A DNA stretch of 64,000 bases from Fluviirhizobium alvei. GTDB taxonomy: Bacteria > Pseudomonadota > Alphaproteobacteria > Rhizobiales > Rhizobiaceae. Location of the stretch: positions 62,001-126,000 of the forward strand of contig NZ_JAUOZU010000017.1 of assembly GCF_030551875.1 (NCBI RefSeq). The letters run 5' to 3'. The notes under the pieces were generated by a model that was not told the origin of the DNA, searched no databases, and saw only the letters and a list, made by a program, of their open reading frames with translations. This document shows, piece after piece, positions 43,196-52,158 of the stretch. A program made the translations under genes and the position numbers. Numbering within the stretch: position 1 is the first letter of the stretch; each line of letters begins with the position of its first letter.

Positions 43196-44722
43196 ATGAA
43201 TGACGAAGAGATCTATGTACGGCTGATCGATGTCGGCAAGGAATTCTCCGGCGTCCGGGTGCTGCGCAACATCAACCTCGATTTCCGCAAGGGCGAGATC
43301 CACGCCCTTGTCGGCGAGAATGGCGCAGGCAAATCGACCGTCGGCAAGATTGCCGGCGGCTACTATTCGCGGTCGTCGGGCGATCTCGAGATTTTCGGCG
43401 AGGCGGTCAGCCATTGGGACCCCGCCGCAGCGCTCAAAAGCGGCATCGCCATGATGCATCAGGAACTGCAACTGGTGCCGGAACTGACGGTAGCGCAGAA
43501 TGTGTTTCTCGGCATCGAGAACAATCGCGGCTCCTTTCTCACCAATGACGAACCGGCCCGGCTTGCTGCCGTCATCGAGGTTTGTGGCTTCCAGCTCGAT
43601 CCGAATGCGCGCGCCGGTTCGCTGTCGCTTGCCGACCAGCAGAAGATCGAGATCATGCGGGCAATCGCCCGCGATGCCAAGGTCATCGTCATGGACGAGC
43701 CGACCTCGTCGCTGACCGCCGACGAGGCCGACCGGCTGCATGCGACGATGCGGCGCCTGCGTGCCATGGGCCGCACGATCATCTATGTCTCGCATTTCCT
43801 CGATCATGTCCTGTCGATCGCCGACCGTGTGACGATCATGCGCGAGGGAGCAGTGGTCCGCACCGGATCGATTGCCGAAGAAACCAAGGCAAGCCTCGTT
43901 GCCGGCATGCTGGGCGATGCGGGCGCCGATGTCTCCTATCTCGACAAGACGCCGCCGGTGCGTGGTGCGCCCCCGCTTCTGAGCGTTCGTGGCCTTGTGT
44001 CCGACAATGGGGTCAAGGGTGCGGATCTTGAAATCCATCCCGGCGAAATCGTCGGCCTTATCGGTCTGGTCGGCTCCGGTCGGACCGAGATCGCGCGCGC
44101 CATCTTCGGCGCCGACAAGACGACCGCAGGCGCGGTGATGTTTGATGGCAAGGACTATGACGACCGGTCTCCAAGGGAATCGGTGGCGCGCGGTCTTGCC
44201 ATGGTGCCGGAAGATCGGCGCAAGCAGGGGCTCGTGCTCAGCCAGACTGTACGACCCAACATGACGCTGCCGCATCTCGGCATCTTTTCGGCCGGTGGCT
44301 TCATGAAAACGGGTGCCGAACGCAATGCGGTGCGGTCGCTGATCGATTATTTCGGTGTCAGCCCGCGCCATGTCGATGGCGATGTGGTCCACTATTCGGG
44401 CGGCAACCAGCAGAAGGTGCTGCTCGCCAAATGGATCATGGAGGAACCGAAGCTGGTGATCCTCGATGAGCCGAGCCGCGGCGTCGATCTTGGCGCGCGC
44501 CGACGCATCCATGAATTCATCGTCGAACTGGCGCGCAAGGGCGCGGGCGTGCTCTTGATCTCATCGGAAATCGAGGAGGTTCTGGGGCTGGCCCATCGCG
44601 CCTACCTGGTCCGCGAGGGCCGGACCTTCCGCGAAATCGTGCCGGAGGAACAGGGCATGGACCAGATCCTCTGGGCCCTCTTCCACGACGAACAGAGTAA
44701 AACTGCAAGGAGCCATTCATGA
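43196..44722 (+). CDS. Sugar-type ABC transporter ATP-binding protein (RbsA-like, two domains)
   Basis: A 508-residue double ABC ATPase. First domain: GENGAGKSTVGK, LSLADQQKIEIMRAI, VIVMDEPTSSL. Second domain: GLVGSGRTEIARAI, YSGGNQQKVLLAKW, LVILDEPSRGVD. Such proteins serve monosaccharide and autoinducer importers (CUT2). Its stop overlaps the permease ATG by 4 bases. Together with the binding protein at 38329 and the permease at 44719 it forms a complete importer that is interrupted by hyuAB, so transport and catabolism are transcribed as a unit. Confidence 0.92.
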   Translation: MNDEEIYVRLIDVGKEFSGVRVLRNINLDFRKGEIHALVGENGAGKSTVGKIAGGYYSRSSGDLEIFGEAVSHWDPAAALKSGIAMMHQELQLVPELTVAQNVFLGIENNRGSFLTNDEPARLAAVIEVCGFQLDPNARAGSLSLADQQKIEIMRAIARDAKVIVMDEPTSSLTADEADRLHATMRRLRAMGRTIIYVSHFLDHVLSIADRVTIMREGAVVRTGSIAEETKASLVAGMLGDAGADVSYLDKTPPVRGAPPLLSVRGLVSDNGVKGADLEIHPGEIVGLIGLVGSGRTEIARAIFGADKTTAGAVMFDGKDYDDRSPRESVARGLAMVPEDRRKQGLVLSQTVRPNMTLPHLGIFSAGGFMKTGAERNAVRSLIDYFGVSPRHVDGDVVHYSGGNQQKVLLAKWIMEEPKLVILDEPSRGVDLGARRRIHEFIVELARKGAGVLLISSEIEEVLGLAHRAYLVREGRTFREIVPEEQGMDQILWALFHDEQSKTARSHS

Positions 44723-45690
44723 GCGGCCCAACGACGACTTCAGCCACGGCACCCTTCAACTGGGCGTCGGCGATGCGCTTCCTGCAGCGCTATGCGATCG
44801 CCGTGATGGTGCTGATCCTGATGGTGGCGCTGACGATCCTGAGCGACTCCTTCCTGACGGTGCAGAACCTCATCAACATCCTCAACCAGAACGCGCCGCT
44901 GGCGATCGTTGCCTCGGCGATGACGCTGGTGATCATCTGCGGCAGTTTCGATCTCTCGGTCGGCGCGATCTTTGCGGTTGCAGGCGTTTCGGCGGCCTGG
45001 CTGGCGCTCAATGTCGATCCCTATCTCGGGCTGATCGCAGCACCCTTCGTCGGTCTCCTGCTCGGCACCGTCAATGGCGCGGTGATCACCGGCCTGCGCA
45101 TCCATTCCTTTCTGGCAACGCTCGCCACGGGTCTGATGTTTCGCGGCATCGCGATCCTGATCACCGGCGGCAAGCTCATTCCCGTCCGCATTCCCGAATT
45201 CACCTGGCTCGGGCGCGAACGGATCGGCCCGGTCTATATCGCGATCATCGTCATGCTGATTTTCGCCGTCGCCATCATGGTGCTGCTCAACCGCACCACC
45301 ATCGGCCGCAAGATCCTTGCTGTCGGCGGCAACGAGGAAGCCGCCATTCTCTCGGGCATCCGCACCAACCGCATCAAGGTGCTGACCTTCGCGATCGCCG
45401 GTTTTTCGGCCGGCCTCGCCTCGGCAATTGCGGTGTCGCGGATCTCGATGGGTCAGGCAACCGCCGGCACCGGCATCGAACTGGAAGCGATCGCCGCCGT
45501 CATCATCGGCGGCACCTCGATCTATGGCGGCAAGGGCGCCATCTGGCGGTCGCTCGCCGGCGTCATCATGCTGGCGCTGATCAACAATGGCTTCAACATC
45601 CTGAACGCCGATCCCTTCTTCAAGGATTTCACTACCGGACTCATCATCGTGGCCGCCGTCGCCATCAGCGCGATGGGCAACCGCCGCTAA
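44719..45690 (+). CDS. Sugar-type ABC transporter permease (RbsC-like)
   Basis: A 323-residue CUT2-family permease with about ten hydrophobic segments. Family motifs are IICGSFDLSVGAIFAVAGV (about residues 72-90) and GTGIELEAIAAVIIGGTSIYGG (about 250-271), the latter the ATPase-coupling and gate region. It completes the importer with the ATPase that overlaps it. An M24 peptidase gene follows after 19 bases. Confidence 0.92.
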   Translation: MSGPTTTSATAPFNWASAMRFLQRYAIAVMVLILMVALTILSDSFLTVQNLINILNQNAPLAIVASAMTLVIICGSFDLSVGAIFAVAGVSAAWLALNVDPYLGLIAAPFVGLLLGTVNGAVITGLRIHSFLATLATGLMFRGIAILITGGKLIPVRIPEFTWLGRERIGPVYIAIIVMLIFAVAIMVLLNRTTIGRKILAVGGNEEAAILSGIRTNRIKVLTFAIAGFSAGLASAIAVSRISMGQATAGTGIELEAIAAVIIGGTSIYGGKGAIWRSLAGVIMLALINNGFNILNADPFFKDFTTGLIIVAAVAISAMGNRR

Positions 45691-45709
45691 GGTATCGAGA
45701 GGAAACGCC

Positions 45710-46855
45710 ATGTCCTGGAACCATCCCGTCCCCCGCATCACCAATGCCGAACGGCTGGAACGGCTCGATCGCCTGCGCCAGTCGATGGAGGCAACCGGTG
45801 TGGAAGGGTTGCTGCTCGGTTCGACGGAGAGCCTGAACTACTTCACCGGTCTCGTCTGGCATCCGAGCGAGCGGCTGGTGGGCGCGCTCGTGACGCGTGA
45901 CAGGCTCGTCTATATCTGCCCCGGTTTCGAGCGCAGCCGGCTCGAGACGCTTCCCTGCCTTCCAGCCGAAATCGCCATCTGGGAAGAGGAGGAAAGCAGT
46001 GCGGCGCTCGTCTCTCGTCTTCTTGGCCCCAATGGCATCCTGGCACTCGATGATGAGCTACCGCTGTTCGTCCATTCGCAGCTCGCCGGTGCGCTGGGAG
46101 TCGATCGGCTCGAAGATGGCGGGCGCCTGATCCGCGATCTTCGCGCACGCAAGTCCGATGCCGAAATCGCCCTCATCCGACATGCCATGGGCATGACGCT
46201 CGAGGTCCATAAACGGGCGCATGCGATGCTGAAGCCGGGCATCCGAGCCTCCGAAGTGGCGCGCTTCATTGATGAGCAACATCGCGCCATGGGTGCCGAT
46301 GGTGGCTCGACTTTCTGTATTGTTTCCTTTGGTGTCGCCACATCGCTACCCCATGGTGCGGATGGCGATCAGATTCTCGCAGAGGACGATGTTATTCTCG
46401 TCGATACCGGTTGCCGGCTCGATGGCTATCATTCCGACCTGACGCGGACCTACAAGCTCAAGGCGGGCGATCGCGATTTTGAAAATGCCTGGGCGATCGA
46501 GCGGGCGGCGCAGCAGGCCGTCTTTGATGCAGCCAAGCTCGGCGCCCCTTGTTCAAGCCTTGATGACGCCGCCAGAGCACTGTTGGCGAAGCATGGGCTG
46601 GGGCCCGATTACATTCTGCCCGGCCTGCCACACCGTGCAGGCCACGGGCTCGGGCTGCAAATTCACGAGGAGCCCTATATTGTCCGCGGCAACCGGCAGC
46701 CGCTGGCCGTCGGCATGTGCTTCTCCAACGAGCCGATGCTGGTCTATCCCGGTCGATTCGGCATTCGCCTCGAAGACCATATCTACATGAGCGAAGATGG
46801 TCCGGTATTTTTCACGCAACCGCAGGAAAGTCCGACGTCTCCATTCGGCATCTGA
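45710..46855 (+). CDS. M24-family metallopeptidase, Xaa-Pro dipeptidase type (first module)
   Basis: A 381-residue pita-bread metallopeptidase. All five metal ligands are visible: the two Asp of ILVDTGCRL and YHSDLTRT, the His of AGHGLGLQIHE, and the Glu residues of FSNEPML and RLEDHIY. The creatinase N-terminal domain precedes (LLLGSTESLNYFTGL, about residues 28-42). Because the ligands are complete it is a true metallopeptidase, not creatinase. It probably cleaves an amino-acid-proline or related amide produced by the Hyu enzyme. GAGGAAA lies before the ATG. Confidence 0.85.
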   Translation: MSWNHPVPRITNAERLERLDRLRQSMEATGVEGLLLGSTESLNYFTGLVWHPSERLVGALVTRDRLVYICPGFERSRLETLPCLPAEIAIWEEEESSAALVSRLLGPNGILALDDELPLFVHSQLAGALGVDRLEDGGRLIRDLRARKSDAEIALIRHAMGMTLEVHKRAHAMLKPGIRASEVARFIDEQHRAMGADGGSTFCIVSFGVATSLPHGADGDQILAEDDVILVDTGCRLDGYHSDLTRTYKLKAGDRDFENAWAIERAAQQAVFDAAKLGAPCSSLDDAARALLAKHGLGPDYILPGLPHRAGHGLGLQIHEEPYIVRGNRQPLAVGMCFSNEPMLVYPGRFGIRLEDHIYMSEDGPVFFTQPQESPTSPFGI

Positions 46856-46895
46856 GAATTGCGATATTGCGGCGTCACCCTTCCGGGCGAAAAAA

Positions 46896-46912
46896 TTTTA
46901 GCATAGCTAAAA
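46896..46912. promoter_or_regulatory. Palindrome upstream of the XRE-cupin regulator promoter
   Basis: TTTTAGC and GCTAAAA form perfect 7-base arms around ATA, directly upstream of TTGACT (46921-46926), a likely -35. The XRE-cupin regulator encoded 66 bases downstream may bind here to control itself and the dipeptide/Hyu operon; inferred. Confidence 0.5.
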
Positions 46913-46977
46913 AATCTTTCTTGACTCTTGTCAGGCCTCTCGCTTCTATTGAAGTAATACTAAAAAGAGGGCCGGGC

Positions 46978-47679
46978 TTGAGCAAGAGCCAAATCACAGA
47001 AAACGAGGATGATGTGACGCCGGCCATCGCGCCGCTCGGCGAACGGTTGCGGCAGCGTCGCAAGGCATTGAAGCTGACGCTGCAGGACGTGGCGGATGGC
47101 GCCGGCTTCTCGGTCGGCTTCATTTCCCAGATCGAGCGCGGCATCACGGTTCCCTCGCTCACCTCGCTGGTGGCGGTCTGCAGGGTTCTCAAGGAAGATG
47201 TCGGCACCTTCTTCCAGCAGCCGCGGGTCGATGATCCGGTGACGCGCCGCGAAACGCGTCCCGTCTACGGGCTCGGCATTCCTGGCCATGGCGTAACCTA
47301 CGAGCGGCTTTCGGCTTCCTTCCCCGGCAATGTGCTGCGGTCGACGCTGATCCACGAGCCGCCGGGCTATCGGTCCGAGCCGATGTCGCACGAGGGCGAG
47401 GAGATTTTCTACATCGTCTCCGGCGCCCTGACCCTGGAACTCGACGGACAACGCACCATTCTTGAAGCCGGTGATGCGGCCCATTTTCCATCCACCCGGG
47501 TGCATGTCACCTGGAACCATACGACCGAACCGGCCACGATCTTCCATACCTGCACGATGGATGTGTTCGGCGAAGGCGAGCCGAAAGGCGATCCCAATAC
47601 CAGCCTGGTCGTGACCAGGGCTGTGAACAGGCGCAATGCGCCGAAGAAGCCCAAAGTAACCAAGGGGAATTCGACATGA
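46978..47679 (+). CDS. XRE-family regulator with cupin sensor domain
   Basis: A 233-residue regulator. An N-terminal XRE helix-turn-helix (LGERLRQRRKALKLTLQDVA then GFSVGFISQIERG, about residues 17-55) is followed by a C-terminal cupin (MSHEGEEIFYIVSGALTLEL, about 140-160). No ATG is available: TTG at 46978 (AGAGG seven bases upstream) or GTG at 47014 (GAGG five bases upstream) is the start. It overlaps the next gene by 4 bases (ATGA), so it leads the dipeptide-type transporter and second Hyu operon and probably regulates it. Similar proteins (SutR/PuuR-like) respond to small amines or sulfur compounds. Confidence 0.82.
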   Translation: MSKSQITENEDDVTPAIAPLGERLRQRRKALKLTLQDVADGAGFSVGFISQIERGITVPSLTSLVAVCRVLKEDVGTFFQQPRVDDPVTRRETRPVYGLGIPGHGVTYERLSASFPGNVLRSTLIHEPPGYRSEPMSHEGEEIFYIVSGALTLELDGQRTILEAGDAAHFPSTRVHVTWNHTTEPATIFHTCTMDVFGEGEPKGDPNTSLVVTRAVNRRNAPKKPKVTKGNST

Positions 47680-49259
47680 AACCGCTTCTCAAGACGATTG
47701 CGGCCGCCCTTCTCGCGGCAGCCTCCATCCATTCCTATGCTGCTGCCGAAACCGTGCTGCGCCTCGATGAATCGCCGGTTGGCGAAATCGATCCGGCGAA
47801 AGCGTCCGACTATGCGGACTCGGTGCTGATGTTCAACCTTTACGATGCGCTGGTCGCGCCGACCGCCGGCAAGCCGGGTTTCGAACCGCTGCTCGCGTCC
47901 GGTTGGGAAAGCGATGGCAAGACCTACACGTTCAAGCTCCGCGACGGCGTGAAGTTCCAGAGCGGCAATGCGCTGACCGCCGAAGATGTCGTCTTCTCCT
48001 ATGATCGCATGAAGGCGCTCGGACAGGGCCTGTCCTATCTCTTCACCAATGTCGAAAAGGCCGAAGCGGTCGATGCCGCTACGGTAAAATTCACCCTCAA
48101 GGAAGCCTATGCGCCCTTCATCTCGGCGCTGACCCGCCTGCCGATCCTCGACAAGAAGACCGTGATGGCGAACCTCGGTGCAGGCGATGGCGACATGAAG
48201 GATTGGGGCCAGGCCTGGCTTTCGACCCATTCGGCCGGCACCGGTGCCTACAAGCTCGTCTCGCACAATCCGCAGGAAGAAACGGTCATGGCCAAGAATG
48301 GCGACTATTTCCTCGGCGTGCCGGCCAAGGCGCCCGATACGGTGCGTTATCGCTACGGGCTTGAAGCCGCGACCGTTCGCACGCTAATCGCGCAGGGCGA
48401 GCATGACATTTCCTCGCAGTGGCTGCCGCCGGAAGTCTTGAAGTCGCTGGCTGGCGATGGCGCCCAGCTTCTGACCGAAAAGGGCTCGACCGAATTCTAC
48501 ATCAAGCTCAACACCGCCAAGGCGCCGTTCGATGACGTCAATTGCCGTCTCGCCGTCACCTATGCCTTCGATTATGACGCCGGCATCAAGATGGTTGCCG
48601 TCACCGATACCGTCTCGCAGGGCAGCATGGCCACCGGTGCGCTGCCGGTCGGCATGCTCGGTTCGCTGCCGGCGGATCAGGCGGTCAAGAAGGATATCGA
48701 CAAGGCCAAGGACTATCTCTCCAAGTGCAAGTACAAGCCGGAAGAGATGAAGGTGGATCTGTCCTGGATCGGCGAAGTACCGCTCGAAGAGCGTTTCGCA
48801 CTCCTGATGCAGGCCAACTTCGCCGAGATCGGCATCAAGGCGGAAGTGAAGAAGGTTCCGTGGGCGCTGTTCACCGAAATGGTCACCAAGCCGGAAAACA
48901 CACCCTCCGTCAGCCAGGTCTTCGTCAACACCATGACGGGCGATCCCGATACGCTGCTCTATGGCATGTATCATTCCTCGGCCGCCGGCACCTGGATGTC
49001 GCCTGAATATCTCAAGGACAAGGATGTCGATGCGCTGCTCGAAAAGGGTCGCGTGGCTCCGGAGGCAGAACGCGCCGCCATCTACGAGGAACTGAACAAG
49101 AAGCTCAAGGACCTGGCGCCATCGATCTATGCCCAGGACCAGACGGCTGTGTTCGCCGCCTCCAAGCGGGTCTCGGTGCCGGCCTTTGCCGATCCGTCCA
49201 AGGCTTACGCGCTCGCCGGCTTCGGCTTCAGCTTCCGCCTGATGGAAATGAACGAATAG
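47676..49259 (+). CDS. Dipeptide/oligopeptide-type ABC transporter substrate-binding protein
   Basis: A 527-residue SBP_bac_5 protein with a signal peptide (hydrophobic stretch ending SYAAAE). The family region KDWGQAWLSTHSAGTGAYKL and the TYTFKLRDGVKFQSG motif (about residues 86-100) are clear. Such proteins deliver peptides, nickel or other amphipathic ligands. It overlaps the XRE regulator gene and is followed by a 156-base gap with inverted repeats before the permeases. The ligand is likely that of the second HyuAB/M24 module. Confidence 0.9.
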   Translation: MKPLLKTIAAALLAAASIHSYAAAETVLRLDESPVGEIDPAKASDYADSVLMFNLYDALVAPTAGKPGFEPLLASGWESDGKTYTFKLRDGVKFQSGNALTAEDVVFSYDRMKALGQGLSYLFTNVEKAEAVDAATVKFTLKEAYAPFISALTRLPILDKKTVMANLGAGDGDMKDWGQAWLSTHSAGTGAYKLVSHNPQEETVMAKNGDYFLGVPAKAPDTVRYRYGLEAATVRTLIAQGEHDISSQWLPPEVLKSLAGDGAQLLTEKGSTEFYIKLNTAKAPFDDVNCRLAVTYAFDYDAGIKMVAVTDTVSQGSMATGALPVGMLGSLPADQAVKKDIDKAKDYLSKCKYKPEEMKVDLSWIGEVPLEERFALLMQANFAEIGIKAEVKKVPWALFTEMVTKPENTPSVSQVFVNTMTGDPDTLLYGMYHSSAAGTWMSPEYLKDKDVDALLEKGRVAPEAERAAIYEELNKKLKDLAPSIYAQDQTAVFAASKRVSVPAFADPSKAYALAGFGFSFRLMEMNE

Positions 49260-49274
49260 TTACGGGTTTCGCAG

Positions 49275-49300
49275 GCCCCTCCCCCACGAGGGGGAGGGGC
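49275..49300. repeat. Perfect GC-rich inverted repeat after the peptide-binding-protein gene
   Basis: GCCCCTCCCCC (49275-49285) pairs perfectly with GGGGGAGGGGC (49290-49300) around ACGA. A second, looser set of GCCCC/GGGGC arms lies at 49352-49388. The form resembles the dispersed palindromic elements common in rhizobial intergenic spaces. Either they attenuate transcription or they are a mobile short repeat; a genome search would tell. Confidence 0.6.
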
Positions 49301-49415
49301 TAGCCCAAGGCGCCCCGGCGCAGATTTCTGCAACGGCGATTGCAGCAAGTTATGCCTGCCCCTTGTCGGGGGTGGGACGGGGCTTGCCCCCCGCAACCGA
49401 GAGAAAGACCTTGAA

Positions 49416-50441
49416 ATGCCCCCTGTCGTCCGCCTCCTTGCGAAGCGGCTTGGGACCTCTCTGATCGTTCTGATCGGGGTATCCCTGCTGATATTCGCCA
49501 TTGCCCGGGTCATTCCCGGCGATCCGGCCCGCATCGCGCTCGGACCGAACGCCACGGCGGAGGCTGTCGCGGCCCTCAGGGAGCGTCTGCATCTCAACGA
49601 TTCCTTCTTCGCCCAGTATGGCTATTTCATCGCCGATCTCTTCGGCGGCGATCTTGGTATCTCGCTCTATACCAATCGTCCGGTGATGGACGATATCGCC
49701 CAGTTCCTGCCGGCAACGCTGGAGCTGGTGATCGTGTCCGGCATCATGATGGTTCTGTTCGGCCTGCCGCTCGGCGTGCTTTCGGCCCGCTATCGCGGCA
49801 CCTGGATCGATCATGGCGTCCGCCTCATCACCCTTCTCGGCGTTTCGGCTCCCGGCTTTGTCTGGGCGGTCATCCTGATGCTCGTCTTTGCCTTCTTCCT
49901 GCCGATCTTCCCGATCGCCGGCCGCATTGCCGACAGCTATTCCATCCCTTCCGTCAGCGGTTTCCTGCTCATCGATACGCTTCTGGCCGGTAACATGGCC
50001 GCCTTTGTCGATGCGCTGCGCCATCTCATCCTGCCGGCCTTTGCGCTCGCGCTTTCGGGCATCGGCCAGGCGGCGCGGCTCGTGCGCTCCAACATGGTCG
50101 AGACCTACGACAAGCCCTATATCGAGATGGCGGAAGCCTATGGCTATCCGGCGCGCCGTATCGCCTGGCGCTATGCCTTCCGGCCGTCGCTCATTCCATC
50201 GCTCACCATCATCGGGCTCGATTTCGCCGCCATGCTCGGCAATGCCTTCCTGGTGGAAGCCGTCTATGCCTGGCCGGGCCTGTCGCGCTACGGCGTTGCG
50301 GTGATCCTGCGCAAGGATCTCAACGCCATCGTCGGCACGGTGCTGATCATTTCCGCCATGTTCCTGCTGGTCAACCTGATCGTCGATCTGCTCGTCTCGG
50401 TCATCAACCCGCGCATCCGCCTGTCGCAGAGGGCGTCATGA
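49416..50441 (+). CDS. Dipeptide-type ABC transporter permease (DppB-like)
   Basis: A 341-residue permease of the DppB/OppB type, with an N-terminal helix, a periplasmic loop (RIALGPNATAEAVAALRERL) and five further helices. The EAA loop (ETYDKPYIEMAEAYGYPARRI, about residues 229-249; core AEAYGYPARRI) precedes the conserved GNAFLVEAVYAWPGL segment. It overlaps DppC by 4 bases. It forms the channel with DppC. Confidence 0.92.
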   Translation: MPPVVRLLAKRLGTSLIVLIGVSLLIFAIARVIPGDPARIALGPNATAEAVAALRERLHLNDSFFAQYGYFIADLFGGDLGISLYTNRPVMDDIAQFLPATLELVIVSGIMMVLFGLPLGVLSARYRGTWIDHGVRLITLLGVSAPGFVWAVILMLVFAFFLPIFPIAGRIADSYSIPSVSGFLLIDTLLAGNMAAFVDALRHLILPAFALALSGIGQAARLVRSNMVETYDKPYIEMAEAYGYPARRIAWRYAFRPSLIPSLTIIGLDFAAMLGNAFLVEAVYAWPGLSRYGVAVILRKDLNAIVGTVLIISAMFLLVNLIVDLLVSVINPRIRLSQRAS

Positions 50442-51271
50442 AGAAAACGCTTCTCATCCTGACCCGCAATCCGCTGTCGCTGATCGGCCTCATCCTCGTG
50501 GCGATCGTGGTCCTGTCGGCCATCTTCGCCGACCTGATCACGCCCTTCCCCGAACATGCCGGCGCCGTGGTCGATTTCGCCAATTTCAACAAGGCGCCGG
50601 AATGGCCCTATCTGTTCGGCACCGATCTTGTCGGCCGCGATCTCTTCACGCGCGTCATCTATGCCTACCGGATCTCGCTGATCCTTGGCATCGTCGTCTT
50701 GGTGATTGCGGTTCCGATCGGCGTGGCGATCGGGCTGGCCGCCGGCTATCTCGGCGGCTGGACCGAATTCGTGCTGATGCGGATCACCGATGTGTTCCTG
50801 TCGATCCCGCCGCTCGTGCTCGCGATGTCGATGATGGGCCTGCTCGAACCGACGCTGACCAACGGCATGATCGCGGTCACCGCCATGTGGTGGCCCTGGT
50901 ACACGCGTCTCGTCTACAACATCGCCCGCTCCGAGAAGGAAGAGGGCTATGTGCTGGCCGCCGAAGTGATCGGTGCCTCGCGCCTGCACATCATGTTCCG
51001 TGAGATCCTGCCCAACTGCGTGCCCTCGATCATCACCAAGATGACGCTCGATTTCGGCTTCGTCATCCTCATTGCCTCTTCGCTTTCCTTCCTCGGCCTT
51101 GGTGTACAGCCGCCGACGCCCGATCTCGGTTCGATGGTCGCCGAAGGCGCCAAATATCTGCCCGACAGCTGGTGGCTGACCGTGTTTCCGGGCCTCGCCA
51201 TTCTGATTGCCGTCTTCGGCTTCAACCTGATCGGCGATGCGCTGCGGGAAATCCTGGGGGTCGACCAATGA
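50438..51271 (+). CDS. Dipeptide-type ABC transporter permease (DppC-like)
   Basis: A 277-residue permease. GTDLVGRDLFTRVIYAYR (about residues 63-80) is the DppC signature and the EAA loop is VIGASRLHIMFREILPN (about 176-192), followed by SLSFLGLGVQPPTPDLG. It overlaps the DppB and DppD-like genes by 4 bases each. Confidence 0.92.
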   Translation: MKKTLLILTRNPLSLIGLILVAIVVLSAIFADLITPFPEHAGAVVDFANFNKAPEWPYLFGTDLVGRDLFTRVIYAYRISLILGIVVLVIAVPIGVAIGLAAGYLGGWTEFVLMRITDVFLSIPPLVLAMSMMGLLEPTLTNGMIAVTAMWWPWYTRLVYNIARSEKEEGYVLAAEVIGASRLHIMFREILPNCVPSIITKMTLDFGFVILIASSLSFLGLGVQPPTPDLGSMVAEGAKYLPDSWWLTVFPGLAILIAVFGFNLIGDALREILGVDQ

Positions 51272-52158
51272 GCGCACCGACACTTCGCATCGATAATCTG
51301 AGGCTCGGCTTCAAGACCTGGTCAGGCATGGTGGAGGTACTGCATGGCATTGCCCTCCATATCCGCCCCGGCGAACGGGTGGCGCTGGTCGGCGAAAGCG
51401 GTTCCGGCAAGTCGGTCACTGCCCGCATCGTGCTCGGGCTCTTGCAATCGATCCGCACTGCCCGCATCGACGGCACCGTCGAGTTCGAAGGCATCAATCT
51501 GCAATCGCTGAAGCCGAAATCACGCCATGCGCTGCGCGGAACGCGGATGTCGATGATCTTTCAGGATCCGACCTCGTCGCTCAATCCGGTCTATACGATC
51601 TTTGACCAGTTCCGCGAGGTGCTGGCGCGTGCCGATGCGGCAATCACCGCCGAACAGGCGCGCGAAAAAGCGATCGTGGCGCTGGCCGATGTGGCGATTT
51701 CCGAACCCGAGCGGGTGCTCGATTCCTATGCTTTCCAGCTGTCAGGCGGCATGAACCAGCGCGTGATGATCGCCATGGCGCTTGCCAACAATCCCGCCCT
51801 GCTTCTGGCCGACGAGCCGGGCACGGCGCTCGATGTGACCGTGCAGGCGCAGACCCTGAAACTGATGAGCGAGCTTGTTGAAAAGCACCGGACCTCGGTT
51901 CTGTTCATCTCGCACAATCTCGGCGTGGTGCGCGAGTTCGCCGATCGGGTCTATGTCATCTACAAGGGCAACATCGTCGAGCAGGGGCCGACGGCCGCAC
52001 TCTTCGACAATCCGCTCCATCCCTATACGAAGGCCCTGCTTTCGGCGGTGCCGCGCATCACCGGCGGCGGCATCCCCGATCTCGATGAGGACATGGCTGC
52101 CTTCCGCGCGCCGCTGGTCGCCCATCCCGGCTATTCCGAACGGGAGCTTCTGGCATGA
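51268..52158 (+). CDS. Dipeptide-type ABC transporter ATP-binding protein (DppD-like)
   Basis: A 296-residue ABC ATPase. Walker A GESGSGKSVTAR (about residues 40-51), signature LSGGMNQRVMIAMAL, Walker B LLLADEPGTALD and H-loop FISHNLGVV are present, with the C-terminal peptide-transporter extension (NPLHPYTKALLSAVP). It is about 30 residues shorter than E. coli DppD and lacks an iron-sulphur-type Cys cluster. It pairs with the DppF-like ATPase. The ATG at 51268 overlaps the DppC stop. Confidence 0.9.
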   Translation: MSAPTLRIDNLRLGFKTWSGMVEVLHGIALHIRPGERVALVGESGSGKSVTARIVLGLLQSIRTARIDGTVEFEGINLQSLKPKSRHALRGTRMSMIFQDPTSSLNPVYTIFDQFREVLARADAAITAEQAREKAIVALADVAISEPERVLDSYAFQLSGGMNQRVMIAMALANNPALLLADEPGTALDVTVQAQTLKLMSELVEKHRTSVLFISHNLGVVREFADRVYVIYKGNIVEQGPTAALFDNPLHPYTKALLSAVPRITGGGIPDLDEDMAAFRAPLVAHPGYSERELLA

